DNA of 64,000 bases from JARFQH01 sp963825595. Its GTDB lineage: Bacteria > Desulfobacterota > Desulfobacteria > Desulfobacterales > SG8-13. The stretch lies in assembly GCA_963825595.1 (NCBI GenBank), contig CAWGUE010000002.1, forward strand, positions 80,811 through 144,810. The letters are read 5' to 3'. The notes beneath the pieces were generated by a model. That model ran no database searches, was not told the origin of the DNA, and worked only from the letters and a program-made list of their open reading frames with translations. Of this stretch, positions 54,367 to 63,668 are shown piece after piece (within the stretch, counting starts at the first letter, position 1; each line of letters starts with the position of its first letter). A program made the position numbers and the translations under genes.

Positions 54367-54480
54367 CGCAAAATCAGATGGCATTCTACAACGTGGAGAC
54401 GCCGACATTCGGGCCTGACAGGTCATTGCGTTTCCAGTGGACGTTCCTGTTTCCGTAATAGAAAAGGATAGTTAAAAAGA

Positions 54481-54933
54481 ATGAGTAAGTTCTTCTACAA
54501 AATAATCTTATTCATACTACCTATATTGGGACTATGGGTGCTAGATGGTTATGCAGACCGACTGTACATGTGGACGGACAATAAGGGACTAACGCACATC
54601 TCAAAGAATCCTCCCCCGCCCAATGCCAAATCAAAAAACGTACTCGATTACAGGCAACAAACCGCGCCACAAGATCAGAACGTTCTCCAAAAGTCCCAGA
54701 TACAAAATGAAGTCCGGAAAACAATCGAAACCGCGGAAAAAACAAATGAAAGGACCCCGGCCGAAACCAATGAAAACGTGGAGCCTGAAAATTATGACGA
54801 AGATGGGGTGGGTTACAGGAGACAATTAAAGCGATATGACGTAAGATCTAAAGCGTTAGATAACAGTGAAAAACGGCAAGAAAATGGACGTCCGCGCGGC
54901 GGCCCCGTAAGAGCGGAGGGTGGACGCCGATAG
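54481..54933 (+). CDS. DUF4124 domain-containing secreted protein
   Basis: This 150-residue protein has a signal peptide (KIILFILPILGLWVLDGYA) directly followed by the short DUF4124 segment RLYMWTDNKGLTHISKNPPPP, then a low-complexity, highly charged tail (Gln, Glu, Lys, Arg) likely to be disordered. It is probably periplasmic. The function is unknown. It is the last of five small exported-protein genes on one strand. Confidence 0.8.
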   Translation: MSKFFYKIILFILPILGLWVLDGYADRLYMWTDNKGLTHISKNPPPPNAKSKNVLDYRQQTAPQDQNVLQKSQIQNEVRKTIETAEKTNERTPAETNENVEPENYDEDGVGYRRQLKRYDVRSKALDNSEKRQENGRPRGGPVRAEGGRR

Positions 54934-55633
54934 CATATGGGAACGATCGTCGCGATTCCCTATTCGCTGTGGAGCAAGCGCCGTGTTGCTCGATAGAAAT
55001 TTTATACCGCTTTTCAAAAATAAATTCCGAAGCTTTCCACCAATGCCGGAGGCGGCCAATGACGACCGCTTTGCACGATTCACCGCTCTGGTGAGAACCC
55101 TGCGGCAAGCACAAGCACTGGATTTCGTGCAGTCGGCCGAAAAAGAAGATGACCTTCGGTTTTGGATTCACGATTACGCCCCATCGTACAATGTGCCGGT
55201 ACGTCGGCTGCTAGACCTTTTGAACATTTCGGGGGTTGCGACAGACGGCAATGATATCTTCCTGCCGCTTTCAAGCCTGCTTTAAGACCCGTCCACCAAT
55301 TCTGTTTCGATACAGACGCGCTCCGTCCACCGCCTATCAAAAATTTTTGCTGCGGCTGTCGATGTGCCCGAAGAGGATCGTGCCAGCCGTCTTTCGTTGG
55401 AATACCCGCCGCTTGGGCTGGTCGGCGATTTCATCAAGATCCGGCGCTCCGCGAAGCGCCCTGCGAATGCTGTATCGGCGACCATGTTCAGGGATCGGTG
55501 GTACTACATCGACGGCGGCGATTCTAAGAGCAAAATTTCATTTAATCTCTTCCATTTGCTGATGGCCACCCGGCTATCCGAAACAGCGAAAACCCTGAAT
55601 GCGGCACCCTTGCTGACAATACCCGTGAAATAA
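54920..55633 (+). pseudogene. Hypothetical protein interrupted by an in-frame stop
   Basis: The frame from about 55041 (MPEAANDDRFARFTALVRTLRQAQALDFVQ) runs to a TAA at 55283-55285, and the same frame then continues (DPSTNSVSIQTRSVHRLSKIFAAAVDVPEEDRASRL...) to 55633. Both parts look protein-like (WIHDYAPSYNVPVRRLL, PPLGLVGDFIKIRRSAKRPANAVSATMFRDRWYYIDGGDSKSKISFNLFHLLMATRL), so it is one gene with a nonsense change. The first 40 codons overlap repeat family 1 copy E and may not belong. I do not know the family. Confidence 0.6.
54993..55030 (-). repeat. Partial copy (E) of repeat family 1, reversed
   Basis: TTATACCGCTTTTCAAAAATAAATTCCGAA (about 55001-55030) is the reverse of the right end of family 1. 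The left half is missing. It lies within the 5' part of the broken gene at 54920-55633, so the reading frame there is formed by repeat sequence. Confidence 0.7.
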
Positions 55634-56144
55634 GACCAGCGCACGAGTGTAAGGGCGCCGCACTAAAAAAGGTTGATGCTGAACATATGAAAATTTAGGT
55701 GGCAGATCGTCCTTATCGCGTTTCTTAAAACGGCCCAGTTTTTTGTGGGCGCATAGATACCTGGCATCTAACGGCTTTTATTGATATAGCAAACCCTATG
55801 GACCCAGCTATCCTGAATATTTCACGCCCCTGAGGGGTTCATTGGCCCCGCTGGCGGGATTTCGCTTCGCTCAACAAGGCACACACTCAAGGGCGCCGCC
55901 GTAGTCAATCTACTGCAAACCCTTGATAACGCCGCCAATGGATACCTCAGGGAGCGCCCAGAGGGTGAAATATTTTCTGCTTTTTTCAAAAATATCAATG
56001 GGTGCAAAGTGTGCTCTTGGATAATATATTTAAAATTAGTTTCAAGTATCTAAATTTATACAATTTTACGTATAGTAATGATAAGATTTCATGAAATATG
56101 CGGGATAGTAACATTTACGTTATCAGGACCAGGAGAAACGCTGA
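55634..56144. other. Intergenic region with repeat family 4 copy 2
   Basis: No gene is visible. The hairpin-rich stretch 55816-55975 is repeat family 4. CCAGGAGAAACG precedes the aminotransferase start. Confidence 0.4.
55816..55975 (-). repeat. Repeat family 4, copy 2 (imperfect 160-base hairpin)
   Basis: The two ends are imperfect inverted copies: AATATTTCACGCCCCTGAGGGG...CATTGGC at the left and, read on the minus strand, AATATTTCACCCTCTGGGC...CTGAGG...CATTGGCGGCG at the right. The inner part holds the small hairpins CCCCTGAGGGG and CCCCGCTGGCGGG. It is related to 49765-49866. Confidence 0.6.
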
Positions 56145-57257
56145 ATGAAGCTTGATCCCTTTCGCCTCGAACGATATTTCTCAAACCATGAGTTCTCGGC
56201 CCCCTACCTTTTGTGCTCCTCGGACTGCGAGAGCATGGAATTGGGAGACCTACTGGCACTTGAGCCCGGAGCTCATGATCGGTTTTCATCGCTCTGGCTT
56301 GGCTACACGGAGTCTCTCGGTGATCCTGAGCTCAGGCAAGCTATCACTACGCTGTATGAGCATTTAACTGCGGACCAGGTTCTCGTCCACGCAGGAGCTG
56401 AAGAGGCGATCTTCAACTTCATGAATGTCGTTCTAAATCCTGGTGATCACGTCATTGTGCATGCTCCCTATTATCAGTCTCTCGGAGAGGTGGCTCGAGG
56501 CGTCGGTGCCGAAGTCACAGAGTGGCGGGGAGATCCAGAGCGCGCGTGGAAGCTCGACCTCGACGTCTTGAAGAAGGCGCTGACCGACCGCACGAAGGTG
56601 GTCGTGGTCAACTTTCCGCATAACCCGACCGGGTATCTGCCCACGTCAGCGCTCGTACATGAGCTGTCTGACCTCTCTGAACGGCACGGCTTTGTCATTT
56701 TCTCGGACGAAGTGTACCGCGGACTGGAACTCGATCGGTCCGATCGCCTGCCCGCCTTCGCTGACGTGAACGACCGCGCTGTGTCCCTCGGCGTCATGTC
56801 CAAGGCCTACGGTCTCGCCGGACTGCGGATTGGCTGGATCGCGACTCGTAATGATAATTTTTTCCGAGAGCTTGCAGCGTTCAAGGACTACACGACCATT
56901 TGCAACAGCGCTCCGAGTGAATTCCTCGCAACGCTGGCCTTGCGGCATGCCGAGGCGATTGTTGAAAGAAACATAGAGATCATCCGCGGCAATCTCGATC
57001 GACTCGACCTTTTCTTCGGTGATCATGCGGAACTGTTCGCCTGGCATCGCCCCAAAGCGGGGTCGATTGCATTTCCAATGCTGTTGCGAGGTGCGGTTGA
57101 CGAGTTTTGCGCTGATCTCCTCAGGAAGACAGGTGTCCTTCTGCTCCCCGGAACCCTCTATGGTTCTGATTTCAACGCGTTCCGTATAGGCTTCGGCCGC
57201 AGGAATCTGCCCGAGTCGCTCGACAAGTTTAATGCGTATATTCAGGATGAAAGATAA
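56145..57257 (+). CDS. Class I/II pyridoxal-phosphate aminotransferase
   Basis: This 370-residue enzyme of the aspartate aminotransferase fold swaps amino groups between amino acids and 2-oxo acids. It shows the cofactor site Lys in SKAYGLAGLRIGW, VNFPHNPTG with its Asn, VIFSDEVYRGLELD with the cofactor-binding Asp/Tyr, and a C-terminal IGFGRR (substrate carboxylate Arg). It begins MKLDPFRLERYFSNHEFSAPYLLCSSDCESM, typical of the small-molecule or capreomycidine-synthase-like subgroup. The start follows CCAGGAGAAACG. It precedes the small SDR by 15 bases. The substrate is unknown. Confidence 0.88.
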   Translation: MKLDPFRLERYFSNHEFSAPYLLCSSDCESMELGDLLALEPGAHDRFSSLWLGYTESLGDPELRQAITTLYEHLTADQVLVHAGAEEAIFNFMNVVLNPGDHVIVHAPYYQSLGEVARGVGAEVTEWRGDPERAWKLDLDVLKKALTDRTKVVVVNFPHNPTGYLPTSALVHELSDLSERHGFVIFSDEVYRGLELDRSDRLPAFADVNDRAVSLGVMSKAYGLAGLRIGWIATRNDNFFRELAAFKDYTTICNSAPSEFLATLALRHAEAIVERNIEIIRGNLDRLDLFFGDHAELFAWHRPKAGSIAFPMLLRGAVDEFCADLLRKTGVLLLPGTLYGSDFNAFRIGFGRRNLPESLDKFNAYIQDER

Positions 57258-57272
57258 GCGGACGGAAGAAAA

Positions 57273-57881
57273 ATGAAAATTCTAATTATCGGTGGAAAAG
57301 GCACTATTGGCAGAAAGGTAAGTGATTATTTCTCAAAGAACCACGAAATTATGACAGGCGGAAGAAATTCTGCAGATGTCATCGTAGATATTGCCGATAG
57401 CAAATCTATTGAAGCCATGTTTGAATCTGTTGGAAAGTTGGATGCCGTTGTCTGCATCGCCGGCGAAGCTAAATGGGCAGCTTTTGATTCAATGACCGAG
57501 GAAGACTTTTATATCGGATTGAAAAGTAAATTAATGGGTCAAGTGAATCTTGTAAGAATCGGACAGAATTATTTGAATTCCGGAGGTTCTTTTACGCTTA
57601 CTACGGGAATACTTGCGGATCACCCTGTGGTTTTAACCACAAGTGCCGCTATGGTCAATGGTGGAATTCACAGTTTTGTCAAAGCAGCCGCCTTAGAATT
57701 GAAAAATGAGCTTCGAATCAATGTGGTTTCATCTGGGTTAGTTGAAGATGCAGTAGAAAAATATGAGGCGTATTTTCCCGGTCATAATCCCATACCAATG
57801 AAAAAAGTGATCAATGGCTACGTAAAAAGTGTCGAAGGAAAAGGAACTGGTGAGATAATAAGAATGTATGATAATTGTTGA
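57273..57881 (+). CDS. Short SDR-like NAD(P)-binding protein
   Basis: This 202-residue protein has the nucleotide motif GGKGTIG (about 7-13), VCIAGEAKW, a possible Ser in TLTTGILAD but no YxxxK, and a short C-terminal half. It is a compact short-chain dehydrogenase relative whose catalytic Tyr/Lys pair is missing from its usual place, so it may reduce by another route or act as a binding protein. The gene is AT-rich relative to the aminotransferase 15 bases before it. It starts after CGGAAGAAAA. Confidence 0.8.
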   Translation: MKILIIGGKGTIGRKVSDYFSKNHEIMTGGRNSADVIVDIADSKSIEAMFESVGKLDAVVCIAGEAKWAAFDSMTEEDFYIGLKSKLMGQVNLVRIGQNYLNSGGSFTLTTGILADHPVVLTTSAAMVNGGIHSFVKAAALELKNELRINVVSSGLVEDAVEKYEAYFPGHNPIPMKKVINGYVKSVEGKGTGEIIRMYDNC

Positions 57882-57986
57882 AATTGTAAACGCTCACATT
57901 CGGTTTTATTTTTAGTGTTAGTGTCGGTTACACTGTAGCGAAATCGGCGAAAATTCATTATGAAATCCGTGTGAAAGGATTGTTTT

Positions 57987-59519
57987 ATGGAAATCAAAGT
58001 TCAGGACTTGATGGCTTCAAGCGGTGTAACTTTCGGCACCAGCGGCGCAAGAGGTCTTGCAGAAGCGATGACTGACTTTGTTTGTTATGTCTACACAGTG
58101 GGATTTTTAAAATACGTGATGTCAACTGCCGCATATCAAAGAGATCATGTGGAAGTGGCCATCGCCGGAGATTTCAGGCCCAGCACAGATCGAATAATGG
58201 AGGCCATCCGACGGGCTGTAGAGGATAATGGCTGCAGGTCTATCCTTTGCGGTAAAATTCCATCACCGGCTGTCGCTTTATACGGGATCGCCAAGAAGAT
58301 ACCAGCCATCATGGTAACCGGCAGCCACATACCGGATGACAGAAACGGAATAAAATTCAATAAAAGTGAGGGCGAAATCCTTAAGAACGACGAAGCCGAA
58401 ATTCGGAAACAGATCGTCGCGGTCGATGATTCATTGTTTGACCGATCAGGAAATTTTGTGAATTCACCCACAGGACAGAGCCATGTTACAGAAGCTGCCC
58501 AAGAATTGTATATCAAGCGCTATCTTCGTTTTTTCCCCAGCGGATGTCTGGAAAGATTGAAAATCGGCGTTTATCAACACTCGGCTGTGGGACGCGACTT
58601 GCTCGTAGAGATTGTTTCCAAACTCGGTGCTGATGCAATAGCGCTTAACCGTTCGGATGCCTTTATTCCCGTCGATACAGAAGCGGTTCGACCGGAAGAT
58701 ATACAACTGGCCCAAACATGGGCCAGCGAATATAATTTTGATTCTATTATATCGACTGATGGCGACAGTGATCGCCCCCTTGTCGCTGACGAAAAAGGAA
58801 ACTGGTTGCGTGGCGATATCGCCGGTATATTGTGTGCCAAATACCTGGGTGCGAACGCGGTTGTTGCTCCGATCAGTTGTAATACTGCGCTCGAAAAATG
58901 CGGATATTTTTCTGATATACGGAGAACGCGCATCGGATCACCCTACGTCATTTCAGGCATGATCGAAGCCACCGAAGAGGGTAATAAATCCGTCGTCGGT
59001 TACGAGGCTAACGGCGGATTTCTCATCCAATCTGACATTATAAAAGATGGTCGCATTCTGAAAGCATTGCCGACGCGTGATGCCGTCATCGTTATGTTGA
59101 GCATTTTATCTATGTCAAAAAAAGAGGGTAAAACAATATCTGACCTTGTTACCTCCCTGCCCCAACGGTATACCGCCAGCGACAAACTTAAGAATTTCCC
59201 AACTGAAAAGAGTGGCGCTATTTTAAATTATTTTACCACCAACAGTTTTGTAGAGGACAAAGAAAGGATAGAATCTATTTTTGGCCATCTGTGCGGAAAA
59301 CTCAATTCGATCGACAGGACAGATGGTGTCCGCCTGACCTTTGCCAATCAAGAAGTCATCCATCTGCGGCCATCCGGCAATGCGCCTGAGTTCCGCTGTT
59401 ATAATGAAGCCGAAAGCAACACAAGAGCGCTGGAACTCAACACGAAATGCATGGCAAAGTTATCTCAAATAAGTGCGGATAACCGCATAAATGACCTTGA
59501 AAACAATATGGTAAAATAG
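57987..59519 (+). CDS. Phosphomannomutase/phosphoglucomutase family protein
   Basis: This 510-residue alpha-D-phosphohexomutase moves a phosphate between C1 and C6 of a hexose. It has the phosphoserine loop TGSHIPDD with Ser113 (111-118), the metal-binding loop DGDSD at 258-262, the sugar loop GYEANGGF and the phosphate-binding loop RPSGNAPEFRCY at the end. The architecture matches the four-domain family. It is probably a step to a nucleotide sugar for envelope glycans. It is about 105 bases after the SDR and less GC-rich than the window. Confidence 0.9.
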   Translation: MEIKVQDLMASSGVTFGTSGARGLAEAMTDFVCYVYTVGFLKYVMSTAAYQRDHVEVAIAGDFRPSTDRIMEAIRRAVEDNGCRSILCGKIPSPAVALYGIAKKIPAIMVTGSHIPDDRNGIKFNKSEGEILKNDEAEIRKQIVAVDDSLFDRSGNFVNSPTGQSHVTEAAQELYIKRYLRFFPSGCLERLKIGVYQHSAVGRDLLVEIVSKLGADAIALNRSDAFIPVDTEAVRPEDIQLAQTWASEYNFDSIISTDGDSDRPLVADEKGNWLRGDIAGILCAKYLGANAVVAPISCNTALEKCGYFSDIRRTRIGSPYVISGMIEATEEGNKSVVGYEANGGFLIQSDIIKDGRILKALPTRDAVIVMLSILSMSKKEGKTISDLVTSLPQRYTASDKLKNFPTEKSGAILNYFTTNSFVEDKERIESIFGHLCGKLNSIDRTDGVRLTFANQEVIHLRPSGNAPEFRCYNEAESNTRALELNTKCMAKLSQISADNRINDLENNMVK

Positions 59520-59678
59520 TTCGACATCAGCATGAGAATGAGAGGTGTTCAGCGCTGGGGATTCAATGACCTCCGGTAAAGACCGAGAAATGTCTAGTGA
59601 ACCGCAATATAGCATATTCAATGAAAGAGCCTTGTAAAGACATTTCTAAAAACCGCACGTTAAGGGTTTTGAAATAAT

Positions 59679-59882
59679 ATGGTTGCCAACAACTTTCAAA
59701 AACAAAAATGCCCCAAGTGCACGAAACACGAAGGTTTAGAAATCATCTACGGTGCCCCGACTCGGGAAGAAGCTGAACGTATAAAGCAAGGCCTTGCAAT
59801 ACCGGGGGGCTTGAGGCCTGAAAGGGGTCCTGTGTTAAGATGGAGCTGCAGCAACTGTGGATATGTTTGGGGCAGAGCATAA
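59679..59882 (+). CDS. Small zinc-ribbon-like protein
   Basis: This 67-residue protein has CPKC near residue 11 and CSNC near 58, a spacing that would hold one zinc ion in a ribbon fold, with an intervening basic/Pro/Gly part (GAPTREEAERIKQGLAIPGGLRPERGPVLRW). It may bind nucleic acid or protein. I do not recognise a named family. No strong ribosome binding site is evident before the ATG. Confidence 0.65.
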   Translation: MVANNFQKQKCPKCTKHEGLEIIYGAPTREEAERIKQGLAIPGGLRPERGPVLRWSCSNCGYVWGRA

Positions 59883-60294
59883 AGATGAAAAGGGATAGCT
59901 CCCATTAAAATGAATGGTTCTCTGCACCAAAACAGATGAAACCGGCAGGATGTTCTTGATTTTGCCACGTAATATATTCCCCTCCATTTAGCCCTCTATA
60001 CAGCCGTAAACCAATGCCGGCTTCGTCGTAAAATTGGTCATATATAACCATTGGCTGTATATGGCCAATAATGTACGCCAGTTCTGCCCTGCCTATTTTC
60101 ATCTTCTTAGTTATATTTATTAATTAAATCAACATGATGCTGTTATAAATTCGAATGCAAGAAATCCGGCACGAACTTTGAGTGCTTTAAGTTCGAAGAT
60201 CGTTAATATTTAAGACGTTCCGGCTAACACGAATAAGCAGCCGGCGCCTGTACTTAGGGAATAAACTTAAGAATCGACTTTATCGGGAGGAAAC

Positions 60295-60573
60295 ATGCAA
60301 GAAACATCCGCACCCAAGGATATTGGCCAGCTGCTGGCTGAGGCTGATGAGCTTATCAAACAAATCAATACCGATGCCATAAAAGACATGCAAGAAGAGC
60401 ATCGCATCCAGTTTGAAAAGCACGCGCAGAGCTTGAAAAGGCTCAGGTCTGAATTTCAGGAAAATATAGATAAAAATGGAACCCCAGAGAACGGCTCCTA
60501 CAGTGAGGGAATGCACGAGGCGATCGACGATATTGTGAAGGCCATGAAAAACCTGGGAAGCTATTTTTCATGA
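60295..60573 (+). CDS. Small coiled-coil hypothetical protein
   Basis: This 92-residue protein is almost all helix (LAEADELIKQINTDAIKDMQEEHRIQFEKHAQSLKRLRSEFQENIDKNG), with heptad-like charge patterns. It has no signal peptide or membrane helix. GGGAGGAAAC before the ATG is a good ribosome binding site. I do not know the family. It lies upstream of ftsH on the same strand, about 180 bases away. Confidence 0.7.
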   Translation: MQETSAPKDIGQLLAEADELIKQINTDAIKDMQEEHRIQFEKHAQSLKRLRSEFQENIDKNGTPENGSYSEGMHEAIDDIVKAMKNLGSYFS

Positions 60574-60756
60574 TGTTCGCGAATCGCCTTTAGAAGAAAA
60601 TGTCGGAACGCTTCGGCAACTGAATCTGCTTTGCCGAGAACGGACACTGAAAAATATCCATCAAAGTTGAAATTACACTTTGCGTTTTTAGTAGAAGCGC
60701 CGATCCGGCCGAGAGTAATCGGCCGTCAAAGTCATCAAGCATGAAGGAGCGGGCAT

Positions 60757-62652
60757 ATGTCGAAAAGCGGAGAAAAGAAACCACAAGATAATTTTATGGA
60801 TCGGCTTGGAGCCCTATTCGGTCAAAAAAAGTCACCTGATAAAAATGCCCTGCCACCCAAAGCTCGCTTCAGCATCTGGTATATTCTGCTTGCTTTTATG
60901 GCATTATCTTACATGCAGCAATCCTTTTTTTCAGGAAAAGTGGAGACGATCCCTTACAGCCAGTTTAAACAATATGTGGCCCAAGGCAACGTAGTTAAAT
61001 TGACCATCGGTCCTGAATCTATTAGCGGGATGCTCAAAGGGGAACCGGGGCAGAAGTTCACCACGGTTCGCGTGAATGATCCCGGCCTGGTGAAAGAGCT
61101 GGATGAAAACAAAATTAACTATTCGGGATACTTCGAGAGTCAATTCTTGAGCATGATTCTATCCTGGGTTATCCCCATTGGCATCTTTTTCCTGATCTGG
61201 CGCTTCGCGATGAAGAAGATGGGACCGGGGATGGGAGTCATGTCGTTCAGCAAGAGCAAAGCCAAGATCTTCGCCGAAAGTGAAACGAAGGTCACTTTCG
61301 CCGATGCAGCCGGCATCGATGAGGCCAAGGAGGAGCTCCAGGAGGTCGTTGAATTTTTGAGCAATCCAGGAAAATTCCAGAAACTGGGTGGAAGAATTCC
61401 CAAGGGGGTACTTTTGGTCGGCCCGCCGGGTACCGGCAAGACTCTTCTGGCCAAAGCTGTGGCCGGGGAAGCTAAAGTGCCCTTTTTCAGCATCAGCGGG
61501 TCCGAGTTTGTGGAGATGTTCGTCGGTGTGGGAGCCGCCCGCGTTCGCGATCTTTTCGCTCAGGCCGCTGCCCAAGCCCCCTGCATCATCTTTATCGATG
61601 AACTGGACGCGCTTGGGAAGGCCCGGGGAATGAATGTCATGGGTGGGCATGATGAACGCGAGCAGACGCTTAACCAGCTCCTGGTGGAGATGGATGGGTT
61701 CGAGACAAATAAAGGGGTCATCATCATGGCCGCCACTAATCGGCCGGAAATCCTGGATCCGGCCTTGTTGCGCCCGGGAAGGTTTGATCGGCAGGTTCTG
61801 GTAGACCGGCCGGATATAAATGGCCGTGAAGCCATTTTGAAAATTCACTCCAAGAATGTGGTGTTAGGTCCCGAAGTCGATCTCCGCAAGATCGCCGGCC
61901 GCACCCCGGGTTTCGTGGGAGCAGACCTGGCCAACATTATCAATGAGGCCGCGCTGTTGGCTGCTCGAAATGATAAAGAAATGGTGGAGCTGGTCGATTT
62001 CGACGAGGCGATCGACCGGGTGGTTGCGGGTCTTCAGAAAAAGAACCGGGTGATGAATCCGCAAGAGAAAGAAATTGTTGCCTTTCATGAGTCCGGACAT
62101 GCGATTGTGGCCGAGTCTGTTGAGCATGCCGACCCGGTGCACAAGATCTCCATTATCCCGCGTGGGATTTCGGCGCTCGGATATACCCAACAGCAGCCCA
62201 CGGAGGACCGCTATTTAATGACGCGTTCGGAGCTGCTGGACCGGCTGGCCGTTCTTTTAGGCGGCAGGGTGGCGGAGGAGCTGGTTTTCGAAGAGATCTC
62301 CACTGGTGCCCAAAACGACTTGCAGCGGGCGACCGACATTGCCCGGTCCATGGTTACGGAATATGGCATGAGTGATCGTCTGGGACTGGTGGCCTATGAG
62401 CGTCCGCGCCAGCCGATGTTTCTGCCGGAAAGTTTTTCTACCGGTAAAAATTACAGTGAAGCCAAAGCCGCCCAAATAGACGAAGAGGTCGCCCGGTTTG
62501 TCGAGGAAGCCCATCAACGCGTTCATAAAATCCTCTCGGAGCAGCGACCTGTCCTGGATGATTTGGCCCATCTCCTCTCGCAGAAGGAAAGTGTGCAGGG
62601 AGAGGAGCTCAGAAAGATGTTGTCCGAATCGAAGCGCGAAAATGTGAATTAA
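60757..62652 (+). CDS. ftsH: ATP-dependent zinc metalloprotease FtsH
   Basis: This 631-residue inner-membrane protease removes damaged membrane proteins and unstable regulators. It has two N-terminal membrane helices (about 38-54 and 131-150), a periplasmic part, the AAA+ domain with Walker A GPPGTGKT (222-229), the pore motif EMFVGVGAARVRDLF and the zinc site H444ESGH448. The extra N-terminal basic segment (residues 1-36) is longer than in E. coli FtsH. GAAGGAGCGGG precedes the start. The small membrane and coiled-coil genes that follow could be part of a stress-related group. Confidence 0.95.
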   Translation: MSKSGEKKPQDNFMDRLGALFGQKKSPDKNALPPKARFSIWYILLAFMALSYMQQSFFSGKVETIPYSQFKQYVAQGNVVKLTIGPESISGMLKGEPGQKFTTVRVNDPGLVKELDENKINYSGYFESQFLSMILSWVIPIGIFFLIWRFAMKKMGPGMGVMSFSKSKAKIFAESETKVTFADAAGIDEAKEELQEVVEFLSNPGKFQKLGGRIPKGVLLVGPPGTGKTLLAKAVAGEAKVPFFSISGSEFVEMFVGVGAARVRDLFAQAAAQAPCIIFIDELDALGKARGMNVMGGHDEREQTLNQLLVEMDGFETNKGVIIMAATNRPEILDPALLRPGRFDRQVLVDRPDINGREAILKIHSKNVVLGPEVDLRKIAGRTPGFVGADLANIINEAALLAARNDKEMVELVDFDEAIDRVVAGLQKKNRVMNPQEKEIVAFHESGHAIVAESVEHADPVHKISIIPRGISALGYTQQQPTEDRYLMTRSELLDRLAVLLGGRVAEELVFEEISTGAQNDLQRATDIARSMVTEYGMSDRLGLVAYERPRQPMFLPESFSTGKNYSEAKAAQIDEEVARFVEEAHQRVHKILSEQRPVLDDLAHLLSQKESVQGEELRKMLSESKRENVN

Positions 62653-62717
62653 TTATCAGGGAAGTAAACATAACCATTTTTAACGGTGGCCAAACAACAC
62701 ATAAAAGGAGATAATCC

Positions 62718-62909
62718 ATGCCGCTTATTCAATTAGTGATAGTTTTGGTGGTCGTTGGGGTGATTCTGTGGTTGATTAATAACTACATACCGATGCAAGC
62801 TACAATAAAGAAAATCTTGAATGCGGTAGTGGTTATTGGGGTTATTTTCTGGCTTTTGAGTGTCTTTGGCCTCATAGGAGACATCTCAGCAATTCGTATT
62901 GGAAAATGA
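62718..62909 (+). CDS. Thivi_2564 family small membrane protein
   Basis: This 63-residue protein consists of two hydrophobic helices (LIQLVIVLVVVGVILWLINNYIP and ILNAVVVIGVIFWLLSVFGLIG) joined by a short loop with KK. It matches the small membrane protein family named Thivi_2564, whose role is unknown. AAAGGAG before the ATG supports the start. It begins 65 bases after ftsH and is probably co-transcribed with it. Confidence 0.8.
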   Translation: MPLIQLVIVLVVVGVILWLINNYIPMQATIKKILNAVVVIGVIFWLLSVFGLIGDISAIRIGK

Positions 62910-63089
62910 AAAAGTTTTTTCAAAAAATGCAAAGTGTGCACAATTCAGACTCTAAATTGTAAATTAAACTCAAAGAAGGAGAAAATAACAAATATCTTAA
63001 CCAATCATGTCCAAGCATATGTCAAAGAAATGATATCAAAAGAGTGATAACGGAGCAAAACAAGAACCACAGAAGAGGAGGCTTTTCAA

Positions 63090-63557
63090 ATGAAAAGCGG
63101 ATTGTTTGTAAGAGGGTTACTGACAATATTGCTGTTGCTGGCCCTGGGGGTCTTTCCGGGTTGTGGTGAGAAGGAACCAACCCAGAGCAAGCCCGCTACC
63201 GTCTCCAAGGAAGATGTCAAAAAGGAGGCCAAGGAAGCTTATGACGCAACCAAGGCCTACACCCAGGAACAGATGCAAGCCTTTCGCGAACAGACGGATA
63301 CCAAACTCACCGAATACAAAAACAAAATCGATCAACTGCAGGCAGAGGCGGAAAAGCTGGGAGGGGATGCGAAGACAGAAGCTGAACAACAGTTGACGGA
63401 ATTGCGTGAAAAACGGGATGAGGTCTCTGAAAAGTTGAAGGAGCTGAGTTCTTCCAGCGAAAAAGCGTGGGAGGAACTAAAATCAGGTATCGATGCGGCC
63501 ATGGAAGATTTGGGTACCGCTTACAAAAAGGCTGCGGCCGAGTTCGGCAAATCCTGA
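63090..63557 (+). CDS. Putative lipoprotein with coiled coil
   Basis: This 155-residue protein has a type II signal peptide ending in FPGC (Cys at about 25), then a long charged helical stretch (KEDVKKEAKEAYDATKAYTQEQMQAFREQTDTKLTEYKNKIDQLQAEAEKLGGDAKTEAEQQLTELREKRDEVSEKLKEL), i.e. a coiled coil. It would be anchored in a membrane facing the periplasm. GAGGAGG precedes the ATG. The next gene also encodes a coiled coil of similar composition. Confidence 0.8.
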   Translation: MKSGLFVRGLLTILLLLALGVFPGCGEKEPTQSKPATVSKEDVKKEAKEAYDATKAYTQEQMQAFREQTDTKLTEYKNKIDQLQAEAEKLGGDAKTEAEQQLTELREKRDEVSEKLKELSSSSEKAWEELKSGIDAAMEDLGTAYKKAAAEFGKS

Positions 63558-63668
63558 AGACATTGGTTTTACTGCTCTGTGGTACCTATCCGAGGCATTC
63601 AGGGATGAAGAATTATTCAGCCTGAAAAGAACCATGAGCTAAACCAATTCGGTCCTATCCATTAGACG

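Noticed and set aside
59905..60102. A 65-codon minus-strand frame
   Set aside because: It looks somewhat protein-like but has no ribosome binding site or known family; support is too weak.
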